DNA from: Caenorhabditis remanei
Taxonomy: Eukaryota > Nematoda > Chromadorea > Rhabditida > Rhabditidae
Assembly (NCBI RefSeq): GCF_010183535.1
Contig: NC_071329.1
Span: 4,712,001 to 4,776,000 of the forward strand
Direction: 5' to 3'
DNA length: 64,000 nucleotides
The position numbers and the translations under genes were made by a program. Numbering within the stretch: position 1 is the first letter of the stretch; each line of letters begins with the position of its first letter. Shown one piece after another: positions 45,961 to 55,977 of this stretch. The notes beneath the pieces were generated by a model. It had not been told where the DNA came from. It worked only from the letters and a program-made list of their open reading frames with translations, and made no database searches.

Positions 45961-47041
45961 TTTTGAATAATTTATTGGGGATTCAAATGGAAATGAATTT
46001 GAGGAATATGAAAAGTAGAGCAGGGAGTTTTCGAAATGATGACAACACGCTCACGTAAACTACAGTAAGATATACAATTTGGCCTTTTCCAGTTGAAAAT
46101 GACCAACTTTGAGAGAGCGTTACGGTATCACTGATTGGACCACAAAGTAAATTATGTATTAATCATACAGAACGAAGATAGAGCTCCATTTTTGTAGTTG
46201 ACAACTTTTTTGTACGAACACTCCCTAGCATGTTACACATCGACAAAGTAATTTCTCCCTCAAATCGTCCCATTTCAGTGCAAAAAGAGTGTTTATGAGT
46301 TGTCTCCTTAAAATGACCATAACTTGCTAGGGAGTGTCCGTACAAAAAAGTTGTCAACTACAAAAATGTAGCTCTACCTTTGTTCTGTATGGTTTATACA
46401 TAAATGATTTTGTGGCACAATCAGTGATATTGTAACACCTTCTCAAAATATTTGGAAACTTCGATTGGATTTCGACACCGGACATTTCAAAGCCAAATGT
46501 TTGACATTTCCACGTTGAGCGGGAAACCAGATACAAAAAAATGTCCCCGAATTCGAACAGCCCGCATCTGAGCAGAACCGTCAAATCTATATATAATGGC
46601 TTGAATATAACCTTTAACCGTCTTTTAATCGGTGCTGATTTGTACTGGTTCAGTTTTTGGAGTTTTTGGATAAAAAAAGTGAGTTTTTGGATAAAAAGTT
46701 GCAAAATGTCTTGGTTTCAAAACGTCCTAAACTGAATTTTAAGTTTAAAATGTTTGGAAACCGGGGAGTTTCAAAACTGTGTTGAAATTTACAGTTTCAT
46801 GCGGTTAATTGGCCTGAAAAACGGGGTTTCGTGAAAGTTGGAACAAAAAGTGTCGTATTTTTCCAATATATTTTCTAATTTCTGATGCCCTGTTTCAAAA
46901 CGTCCCGGTTTAAAAATGTTTGCGGGCTTTAAATGGACTAGAGATTTTTTTGCTTGACGATTTAGTCTCTCTGTTCAATTTCTAACAGAAATTTTTTTAA
47001 TATAATTCATTTATTCCAGAATAACGCAGTAAACAGTATTC
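45961..47041. other. Intergenic region between MSP-domain gene and secreted paralog 1
   Basis: It contains the foldback repeat at 46108-46447 and, from 46470 to 46930, fragments with CGACACCGGACATTTC and GTTTCAAAACGTCC words related to the element at 54671. No gene is seen. Confidence 0.6.
46108..46447. mobile_element. Foldback repeat with TAGTTGACAACTTTTTTGTAC core
   Basis: TTTGAGA, GTTAC, ATATCACTGATT, ATACAGAAC and GTAGTTGACAACTTTTTTGTA blocks on the left are inverted on the right; the centre is near 46275 and the inner arm ends GAACACTCCCTAGC / GCTAGGGAGTGTCC. It is part of the same sequence family as the foldbacks in the receptor introns. Confidence 0.65.
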
Positions 47042-49851
47042 TCACAATTCAAACTTCTTCACTGGAACATCCGGATCAGCTTTCGGAAGGGTCAATGGGA
47101 TGCTACAGGGTCCTTCATAACTCTGAAATTATCAATTTTATTATTTATGGATTTAATTTTATTACAGACCTGCGAGCAATCAACAAATTCCTTCTTTTCA
47201 GATTTTTTCTTGGTGTTCTCCCATTCTTTATACTTTCTGACTCCTTCTGTCATATTCTTCAATTGAACCAACAAATTTGAGAATCCATTTTTCAGTCCTC
47301 GAAGATTTTTTATAAAACTCAGAATATCAAAATACTGATTTCCTTCATACTCTTCTTTAATAAACTTCTCGAATGAATCAATTTGAGTATCTTCTGGAAA
47401 TGAAACGGTGGCTAAAAACTCTTGAAGATTACTCAGTTCCAGATTGAAATCCATCGTTGACAGCTTCCCAACGAAATTTGTAATAAAGTCATGGATTGCC
47501 TTCCAACCATCTGATTCTGACATCTCCGAATCATCCAAATCAATCAACTCTTCCCAACTTTCTTGAACTTTCCGAATTGATTCAATCGCCTCTATTCCAT
47601 CGGATATCCCCTTCAGATCATCATTATTCAATGGAAAACTCTCGATATAGGGATCACTTTCTGGTTTCCACCCATTGATTTCTTCCACCAACTCATTACC
47701 TTCTCTGAACATGAAAACCGTGTATGCCATTCCCGAAAAGGCTAGATTTGCATCTACATAACCGATTTTCACAAATGTATCGATGAGTGGTTTCATAATA
47801 GATACTGCCTCCTCAAGATGTGTACAATTCAGGAACGTTTGAAGTGTTGTCAACTCTTCCAGGACTTTTTCTAAAAACTCGTTTCCATTAGCTTCTGCAA
47901 ATTTCTTCATCGCATCATGTTCCTTCCGCTTGATGGTCTCGAACATCATGTAGCTTTGGTTGTTTGGTCTGAAAATGTTTTAAAGAGTTACACGAGTTAC
48001 ATTTTCGTTCTTAATTTTAAATGTTTTCAGTGCGTTAGCCGGTGCATGGCGGTCACGCCGCGATTTTTGCCAACGCGATTCTAATAAGACTATATGTTAA
48101 TTGACAATACCACTTGTCTCCTCTTAAAATACGATTTCCCATCTGGATCATTTCCTAGTGATGACACTCTTTTTTGGTTAACGCTCAAGTGCATAAATTA
48201 AAGTGTGAGGTTCTCGTTGCGGAATTTTGATTTACGGCGGATTTCTACGTTTCTCATAAAATAGTTTTAGAAGCACGGTAGTCGCAACGAGACCCACAAC
48301 TTGAACCCGGGTCAAACTTTGATCATGCGGTCAGCCACCGGCGAGATGGCATTGCCAGCTGACTTATGAAACGTAATCATATCAGAATTTCTGAAATAAA
48401 CATGGTAACGTCCGTGTTTCAGAAAACAACTGATTTTGAACCATTAGAGAGCACTGTAAAATCACTCACTTGATGTGTTTCAAAATGACATCGAACTCGG
48501 ACAAATCGATTTTCTTCATCTTTTCTACTGCTTCTCGTATTTCACTGTCAGATAATCCACTCTTCTTATACATTTGAAAATCCGTGAAGTTCACAAATTT
48601 TTTCAGTCGATCTAATTCTTTTTCGAGATTCAAACTTTCCAAGAAATATGTGGTCAAATGCGGTTCGAGACTTCTCAGTTCGGTTTCATCTTTCGAAAAA
48701 TCGGTTGAAAAGTCGTAATCCTCGAGACACATTCGTGCAAATAGTTGCTCTCCGTTCTTTACAAATTCGATCATATTCTTGGTCGTATCAAAAAATGATT
48801 GAATTTCTTTTGAAAACATAGAATACTTCCATTCAAAAGTCTTCATGTGAGATGCAAATTTAGTCATTCGATGTGACATCCAATTATCGATTGATTCAAA
48901 CTTTTTGAACCCTTTTGTTGGTGTCTTGAAACTTTTCAAAGGATTCATATCCTTCTGGATGCGGGACCACAATTGTTCAGTGTTGTAGATGTTTTTGTCG
49001 CTTTCTAGTTCCGCCCAAAATTTCATTTCATTGTAGATCACATTGAGTTTCTCCGAAAACTCTTTCAGAATGTTTATTTTATTCATTTTACCCGACAACA
49101 GTTTTGTGGCATTGAACATTTTTACCACAGGATTGAACGTCACATTTCTGTGTAGAAATCCCGCAATCTCGTAATGGATGGGAATTCGAACAACAGCTCT
49201 ATCCATTAATGCGAGAGCAAATCCAATCACATGTTCAATTTGCGCACTAGTTGGTTGTCTAGAACTCAACAGTTTCTCAAGTCTTCCCTTCAAATCTTGT
49301 AGAAAATCAGGAAAACGTTGGTCGAACATCATTAAACCTATAGAGGTGGTTATGTTTTTGAAGTCTGTTTTTCCAAAGTTTTTTAGTCGTTTGAGTAAGT
49401 CGTCCAAATCTTTTCTCGGCCCAAAATCAATTTGTGGTTTCAAACCAACTAATTCCTCCAACACCTCGAATCCATTCATTATCTCCATCATTGTCTCTTT
49501 ACTTATCTCCGCTGTCTTCACGTACTTCATCAAATCCACCACTTCTTTTTGCCCTTCCATTCCATTAAAGATCTCCACGTCATTTAACCCATCAGAAAAA
49601 TATGGGAACCCAGGGAAAAACACTTTAACCACATCCGTTGTTGATATTTTCTCATTGAGCAATTCAGATTTCAAATGGAAATCTTCGGCGAGTTGAGATA
49701 TTTCACGGATTTGGATATGTATTGCTTTCAGTGAGGAAGCTGAAATTTTTTTTTACAGATAAGAGATTTTAAAGATTAATTTTGACTTACTTCCCGCCGA
49801 AACTGGTTGAAAACTTAGTAACAAGAGTGTTACAATTGAGTATTTCCACAT
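47042..49851 (-). CDS. Secreted nematode-type helical protein, tandem paralog 1 (WSN-domain-like)
   Basis: Exons are 49851-49791, 49739-48470, 47968-47170 and 47122-47042; they join in phase to 736 residues. The first 20 residues form a signal peptide (MWKYSIVTLLLLSFQPVSAG). Residues 21-65 (IREISQLAEDFHLKSELLN...) resemble the N-terminal WSN-type domain of large Caenorhabditis secreted families; this match is from memory and uncertain. The rest is predicted mostly alpha-helical, with repeated EEL-GLKPQIDF, W-E-kk and F-FL-NC motifs. FVDCSQ precedes the last intron, and the end is ADPDVPVKKFEL. It is a tandem paralog of 50757-53801: same exon number, the same intron phases, exon 3 of identical length (799 bases) and the same PVKKFEL end. 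Function unknown; extracellular location is inferred. Confidence 0.75.
48033..48345. mobile_element. Inverted-repeat element with GGTAGTCGCAACGAGACCCACA core
   Basis: TGTGAGGTTCTCGTTGCGG at 48204 pairs with GTCGCAACGAGACCCACA ending at 48298. Outer GCCGGTGCATGGCGGTCA and GCGGTCAGCCACCGGCG arms suggest larger borders at about 48033 and 48345. It lies in intron 2 of the secreted paralog; a partial copy is at 42740-42880. Confidence 0.55.
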
Positions 49852-50756
49852 CTTGATCAGGGAATGAATTTTTTTCAGAATGTTGATTCTTATCTTGATT
49901 AGAAACAAATGAGAGCAAAGGTCAAGTTCACGTTTGGGCCAAAATCTTTTTTTTTTGAAATTTTTGAAGGAAATGTCACGTTTTTTTAAAGGAGGAGTGA
50001 AGTAATAATGTCTGATTGCAGATTCCGATACGTTAGCTGAAAATCTCTCTACACTTGTTCTCCTGAAAGTAGCTTTGGTGAAGACCTTATTTATCAATAT
50101 ACTCTCTCATTTTTGGTGTCGAAATGTTCTGGTTTCAAAATGTTTGCGGCTTTTAAATGTTCGTTTTGCTCTCCAAACAGGACTTAAGACTTTTCTGCTT
50201 GACCCCTTAATTCCTGTTCACATATGTTCAATTTCTATTAGGTTGGCAAGAAATTTTTTGGGTTGTTTTTTCAAGTTGTTTTTACTCAAACAGAAAGCAT
50301 ACCAAATAACAAACATAGTAACCATCTTAGTCCACAACTGTCTCCAATTTACTGGGTACGTTTCCGATACCTTCCTGCCAAAACTCCGGTTGTTTCAAGC
50401 CAAAATAAACTTTGACCCATTTTTCGACTTGACTTTAAGTTTCGAAGTCCTGTTCAGCGCTAGCGCCCTTGATTACCCCGAACATATAATAATTCGTTAG
50501 AAGAAGGTCAGAACTCTAATTGGCGTAAGCAAGAACTATTTTGCAAAATTAGGTGAGAAAATACGTCGTCGGTTATATGGGAAAATTCTAGGATAAATGC
50601 TTTCCCATACTTCAGGTCAAGCCGACCAATTTGAAAAAAGGTATGACCGAAAACACCTTGCGTAATAAGATTATGGCCGGCACTGTTATTTAGTATTCAA
50701 ATATTAATTTTTTAGGTACCAAAATCACATCTTTTATTCCCACAAAAACTAAAAAA
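49852..50756. other. Intergenic region between the two secreted paralogs
   Basis: It holds the promoter of paralog 1, short AAATGT/CGAAATG fragments of the TTTCGACACC repeat family near 50115-50160, and the decayed mariner fragment at 50236-50500. No intact gene is seen. Confidence 0.6.
50236..50500 (-). pseudogene. Decayed mariner-type transposase, C-terminal fragment with 3' terminus
   Basis: The minus strand reads VEKWVKVYFGLKQPEFWQ, then EGIGNVPSKLETVVD, then a stop. This matches the C-terminal end of mariner transposases (pattern: FF--KP-FW--GI--LP-KW--VV---G-Y). Several stops interrupt the rest. The terminus TTAGGTTGGCAAGAAA at 50238 on the plus strand resembles a mariner inverted repeat and is preceded by TA. 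The catalytic part and the other terminus are not recognisable. It is a fossil insertion. Confidence 0.65.
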
Positions 50757-53700
50757 TCACAGTTCAAACTTTTTTACGGGGGCATCTGGACCAGCAGCTG
50801 GAAGTGTCACCTGGTTGTTGCAATTGAGATGGCTCTGAAAATTACTTCATAAGTCATGTTATTCCGGACGAAACGCTTTGGAACAAAGTGAAGAACATAA
50901 AATATACCTGCGAGCAATCAACAAATGGTTTCTTTTGATCGTTGTCTTCCGCATTTTTAATTTTCTCCCATTCCGTAAATTTGCTAATTTCTTCATTCAT
51001 TTTTTCCAATTTACTTGAGAAATCCGGGAACTCGTTTTTCAATTTTTCCAAATCATCAAAGAAATTGAGAATCTCCTTCCACTGGTTCCCTTCATAATCG
51101 GTTTTTACAAACTGTTTGATACTGTCGATCAATATTATATTTTCATTCGTAAAGTGTGCTTCAACTTTTTCATCAATGTTCTTCGTATCTTCGCGTAACA
51201 GAGATTCAACAAGTTTCGAAACAACCTTTTCAAAGTTTTCCCATGCAAACCATATTGGTTTAAAATCCAATTCATCTCGTTCTTCCCAATCATTCCTCCA
51301 GAAATTAGCGATTTTCAATGCTAAACCTTTAGCTTTGATTCCATCTGATATTCTCTCCAAATCCTCCTTATTTAATGGAAACTTCTCAATGACAGAATTG
51401 GGTTCAGGCTTCCAATTCTCGATTTCTTCCATCATTTGGTAAGCATCTTGGAACATAATCACTGAATCTGATATTCCTACCAAAAAAATTTTCGCTTTCC
51501 ACTTGTCAATTTTTTCACATGCATCCAGCAGCTCGTTTATTACAGAAAATGAATCGTCTTTGAAACAATTCAGAAACGTTTTGAACTTCTTGAGTTCCTC
51601 GATGATATCATCGGTATGCTTTCTTGGATTTAGCTTGCAAAACGATTTCAAAAAGCCGGCTTCTCGTAACAAATGTGTATGTAAACATAGATCTCCTTCG
51701 GGGACTCTGAAAAATGGCATATTTTGTATTGGTAGTCCTCGGTCGGTCACAAGTACCGATATTTGAGATAATATTTTCTGATTTTTGACTTCGATATGCT
51801 GAAGAAAAAACAAGGGAAATTCGAAAAAAAACTAGGAAAACTAGGCCGTGGTGGACAAAGTTAGTCCGTTAACTTTTAAAAACTGATTTATAACTCGCTA
51901 GGATTACAGAACAAAAACTCCAGAACATTGTTGACAGCGTAGGACAATACATGACACTGGATTAAAAGATTAAAAGAAGCGTAATCTTTTTTTTCGTGCC
52001 GTGGTAAAAGTGCAAATGAAAAACGTTTTAGAATACCTGGTGGTTAATTTGTATTCTCACGATTATCTGTCTTCTGAAAATTGTCGAAAAATTCCCACGT
52101 CGTTGTGCCGAAAAAAAGAGAAAGAACCAAAAGCCCAATTTGCGCTCAAGGGATTAAAAAAATCTTAATGAAAAATTTTGATGATGTATTCAACGTTTTT
52201 GTCTAACTCATTTTTTCAAAGGGGGACTGCGCTATGTATTTGAATTCAATTTTTTTTTCTACATGAATCGAAGCAGACTTAGAGGGAGACAATAAAACTC
52301 TCTTGAAGGTAGGTCAGGAAATGTGATTGATCAAAGACAGTTATGAGCTGTCAAAGTTGTCAAAACGCACCTTCATGGTACACTTATTCTTTGAATTTTA
52401 TTGTCAGTCCTTAAATCTGCGTCGATTAATTTTTTTTAAATTTGAATTCGAATAGCGCAGTCCCCCTTTAGAACGAGAAAATCAAATAACTTACATTCTC
52501 TTCATCAATTCATTTAGTTTACTCTCACTTATTAGTAAGTAAAGGTAATCAAACTGGAAAAATTTGATTGTCGTGCTAATCGCCATGTCGTGTTGATTCT
52601 TAGCCGACTTATATTTTTCCAGGGTCTCATTCAGCCGTTCCAGTTCGCCTTTCTGCTTTGAGAAATCAACTGAAATTCCGTCATTTTGGAGACACTTGCT
52701 GATCGATGTAGGAAGATTTACAGTCTTGTTGTACAGATCCAGCAGGTGACTGATAGATTTTTCGAAAGGTTTCCATTGATTCGAAAAGTGTGTGAACTTC
52801 CATTTGACGGTGTTCAAGTGAGAAGAAAATGATGAGATTCGATCGAACAGCGGGGATGGTAAACCGTTGTTTTTGTACTTCTTGAACTTTTCTATCATGT
52901 TGAAATCCTCCTCCATTTCTTTTATGTTTTGCATACTTTGAGACAAGGGTTTGTTGGAATGCCATTTTTTCAAAATGATTACATCACTATTTAATGCATC
53001 AAGTGGTCCAATAACTTCTCCCAATTTTTTCATATCTTGAGTTTTGGAAGAGAGTAAAGATATGATATTAGAAAGCCATTCGATTGGGTTAAAAGAAAGC
53101 GAACTTAGGTAAAGATCACGGTAATCTTGAATTTGACCTTTATACAAGTTAAAAGTGTTCGTCACGATTCTAGACATGTTTTTTTTACGCACACGCTCTC
53201 TCTCTGTTATATTTCTAATGTTTTCGAGCCTTTGCAGACCCTCCAATAAAACTTCTAGGGCCTCGTAAAAGTAGTATATGTTTAACTTCTGCCATGATTT
53301 TTTCGTCAAGTTTTCCTCTTCCAAAGTTTTGCACTTTCCGAAAAATTCATCCATCTTTCCTTTGAAACTGAAATCAATTTGCGAATTCAACTCAACCACT
53401 TCCTTCAATCTATTCATTGTCTTCTTAAACTCTTCCATTGTTTCATTACGTATTCTCACTTTTCTCGTCTCATCCAACAAATTGAAAAAATCGGTTAGTT
53501 CCTCTTTTCTATTGACCAACTCCACATTCTTGTATTTTTCAAAAATCTGATGATCGAAATCCGGATTCCAAACCGATTTAGCCGCGTCGATAGTCAAAAC
53601 TTCGCCTCTCAGCATCTGGGATTTTAGCAAATATTCAATGGCCCGTTGATAGATTCCAGTGATTTCGACATGAGATTTTTTCAGTTGGAAGGTCTCATCT

Positions 53701-53801
53701 GAAGAATTGAAAAGTTACTTTTACAGAAACAGCTCAAACTTACGGTCGGCTAAAGTCGGTTTCAGATTAAGCACGATGATTAACACGAAGAATAACCTCA
53801 T
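50757..53801 (-). CDS. Secreted nematode-type helical protein, tandem paralog 2
   Basis: Exons are 53801-53744, 53698-52495, 51706-50908 and 50834-50757; they join in phase to 712 residues. The signal peptide is MRLFFVLIIVLNLKPTLA. Collinear matches to paralog 1 include VVELNSQIDF (VGLKPQIDF in paralog 1), FNPIEWL (FNPVVKM), FKTFLNC, EIENWKPE, FPLNKEDLERISDGI, YEGNQ, FVDCSQ and the end PDAPVKKFEL. For exon 3, the nearest AG to exon 2 (about 51801) leads to a stop in the inherited phase; the next TTTTTCAG (exon from 51706) keeps the frame and aligns with paralog 1. Predicted helical and secreted, function unknown. Confidence 0.75.
52218..52469. mobile_element. 252-bp MITE with AAAGGGGGACTGCGCTAT ends
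   Basis: Left AAAGGGGGACTGCGCTAT and TTTGAATTCAA pair with right TTTGAATTCGAATAGCGCAG and TCCCCCTTT. Interior blocks are also partly inverted (AGACTTAGAGGGAGACAATAA and TTATTGTCAGTCCTTAAATC). It lies in intron 2 of the second secreted paralog. Confidence 0.7.
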
Positions 53802-54311
53802 CGCAAAATTCTGGGAAGTTGAAATACTTAATACTGATGAAAATCTAACTGATTCGAATGACTGATAAGAAATGAGTGTAAGATCAAGTTCACGTTAATG
53901 CTGGAACAGAAATTTGGATTACTGGTTTTGTATTACACGTTTACAACCATATTTCCCATTTTAGTTTTTTAAAGTTTAATTTTGAGTTCCTAGTTTTTGA
54001 CCAAAGTTTTTGATTTTTTATAAATTTTACGTTAAAATTATATTTAAAAATTAAAATTTTCGTAAAAAATCCAAAAATTTCAAAATTTCGGCTGAAATTT
54101 AGTTCGAAAATTTTTTGAATTTCAAATCCCTGCCAGAGAAAAATTCTGATTTCAAAAATTCCGACCCGTGACAAGTTTGAGAAAAATTGCCCGGAGGTAG
54201 AGGTAAATTCCCTAACGAGACTAAACCTAAGAAAAAAAACTCGGTATTAATGAAAGAGAAAAGAATCATAAAAGCAGGCATTGGAAAGGGAAATAGGGAA
54301 GAGAGTAATTA

Positions 54312-54547
54312 CAGTACCACTCAAAATGTTATCAACTCTGGCTGTTTTGAGTGGAAAATTGCCAACTTTGAGAGTGTATTTTCTGAATGTTCGTCAAATT
54401 TTATTTTGTATGGGTTGAACAGAGTAGAAATAGCACATCATTTCTGTATTTTTTTGTTAGACAATCATATGACACCGAAATACAATGTCAAAGTTGGTCA
54501 TTTTCCACTGAAAACAGGCAATATTAATAACCTTTTGAGTGGTACTG
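54312..54547. mobile_element. TA-flanked MITE, CAGTACCACTCAAAA ends
   Basis: CAGTACCACTCAAAA at the left and TTTTGAGTGGTACTG at the right are exact inverted counterparts, with TA on both outer sides (54310-54311 and 54548-54549). Inside, CAACTTTGAGAGTG and GTCAAAGTTGG are also inverted. TA flanks indicate a Tc1/mariner-type target. Confidence 0.8.
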
Positions 54548-54670
54548 TATCTATCAAAATAGCTTATTATGTATCAACCAAAAACATACCATATTTTTGA
54601 GTAATTCTAAAATGGAGAAAACGAAAATTTGTTGGGAAAAGTGAGGAAACGGGCAATTAAGCAAATAATT

Positions 54671-55564
54671 GGCTCCGAGACGTTTCGACACCAGACATTT
54701 CGACACCAGACGTTTCGACAACAGACATTTCGACACCATTGAAAATCGAGTAAAATTTGTCTCAAAAAGGAGATGGTTTTAGGGTTTGAAGGGTCCGGGG
54801 TTCGACCCCGGGTGCTTCAAAAAGTGTTTTTTTTTGGCTTTTTGGTACCAATCTGACAACCAGGGTTCGATCCCCACGGGTATCAATGCTTTTTGTTTTT
54901 TTATTTTTAACATTTTGGTACTAATCTGACGTCCGGGGTTCGACTCTTGAGCTGGCGAAGCTTTTTTGACTTTGATTTCTGACATTTTTCTTTATTTAAG
55001 GTAGATAGAAGTAAGGGAAGATGGGAATAGCTCTTGATCAAACGACTTATACATGTTCTTGAAAAACCATTCCCTATTTTGTATGTTTGAGAAAAGTTTC
55101 TCCGTATTCCGGGAGTGGTTTTCTCGAACATTCGAATTATCATCATTTGAGTTGATGCACGCACAAGTCGTTTGACCAAGAGCTATTCCCATCTTCCTCG
55201 CAGTTTTACTTCTATCTAGCTTAAATGAAAAAAAAAAGTCATAAATCAAAGTCAAAAAAGCTTTGCCAACATCAAGAGTCGAACCCCGAACCTCAAATTA
55301 GTACCAAAATGTTTAAAAAAAAAACATTGATACCCGTGGGGGTCGAACCCTGGTTGTCAGATTAGTACCAAAAAGCCAAAACTAAAAATGAAACACTTTT
55401 TCAAGCACCCGGGGTCGAACCCCGGACACTTCAAACCCTAAAACCATCTACATTTTGAGACAAATTTTACTCGATTTTCAATGGTGTCGAGATGTCTGGT
55501 GTCGAGATGTCTGGTGTCGAGATGTCTGGTGTCGAAATGTCTGGTGTCGAAACGTCTCGGAGCC
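54671..55564. mobile_element. hAT-like foldback with three B-box-like GGTTCGA boxes per arm
   Basis: The termini GGCTCCGAGACGTTTCGACA are inverted, and the flanks carry the 8-base direct repeat AAATAATT (54663-54670, 55565-55572). Arms are about 380-410 bases around a spacer near 55060-55150. Next to each end is a tandem CGACACCAGACATTT/GTGTCGAGATGTCTG array. Each arm then holds three copies of a tRNA T-arm-like string: GGGGTTCGACCCCGG (54796), GGGTTCGATCCCC (54864) and GGGGTTCGACTC (54934), with inverted counterparts at about 55276, 55340 and 55411. The motif fits the RNA polymerase III B box GGTTCGANNCC. No protein is encoded. Confidence 0.8.
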
Positions 55565-55977
55565 AAATAATTTTGTCCGAGACGGCTACACGGTCGCGTG
55601 AAAAAAACTCTTCCACCAAAGCGCCAGAAGAACGGCAATTGTAGCGTTTTAACCGATGTTCGTCAATAATAAAAGTTTCTTAGAATTTTCTAAAGTATAG
55701 TAATCTGCAATAAAAAACTTGACGTCAATCCTTTTTTTGTTGTAAAACTACTTATTTGATGACACGTGGGTACCAATAATAATGTAATCATCTCTTTTCC
55801 TCTTCCTTTCTCTCTCAACTTGCGCAATTTCCGACACCGAACATACTAAGAGCGGAAAGCATCGACCGTGTGTGTGTGTTATTTGAAGTGCTCATCAAAC
55901 ATTTTGATTGGCACAGGCCAACGCCTTTCCTCCTCCACAGAGGGGGCTCTCGAAAATCAGTCGATCAATTTGTTCAT

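Larger units (their letters stand above)
53802..55977. other. Intergenic region upstream of the LAT-2-like gene
   Basis: It contains AT-rich sequence (53940-54130), the TA-flanked MITE at 54312-54547, the hAT-like foldback at 54671-55564, and a presumed promoter of the latrophilin gene at about 55580-55977 with a TGTGTGTGTGT run near 55868. No gene is seen. Confidence 0.65.

Noticed and set aside
51707..51813. Upstream extension of exon 3 of secreted paralog 2
   Set aside because: Using the acceptor near 51801 after exon 2 leads to a stop in the inherited phase; the acceptor before 51706 keeps the frame and matches paralog 1.
54187..54600. 137-codon open frame
   Set aside because: Most of it is the interior of the TA-flanked MITE at 54312-54547, and the frame has no recognisable homology.
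54780..55440. Possible tRNA genes at the GGTTCGA strings
   Set aside because: Only the T-arm-like part is present; no acceptor stem, D arm or anticodon arm can be folded around it, and all copies sit inside a foldback element.
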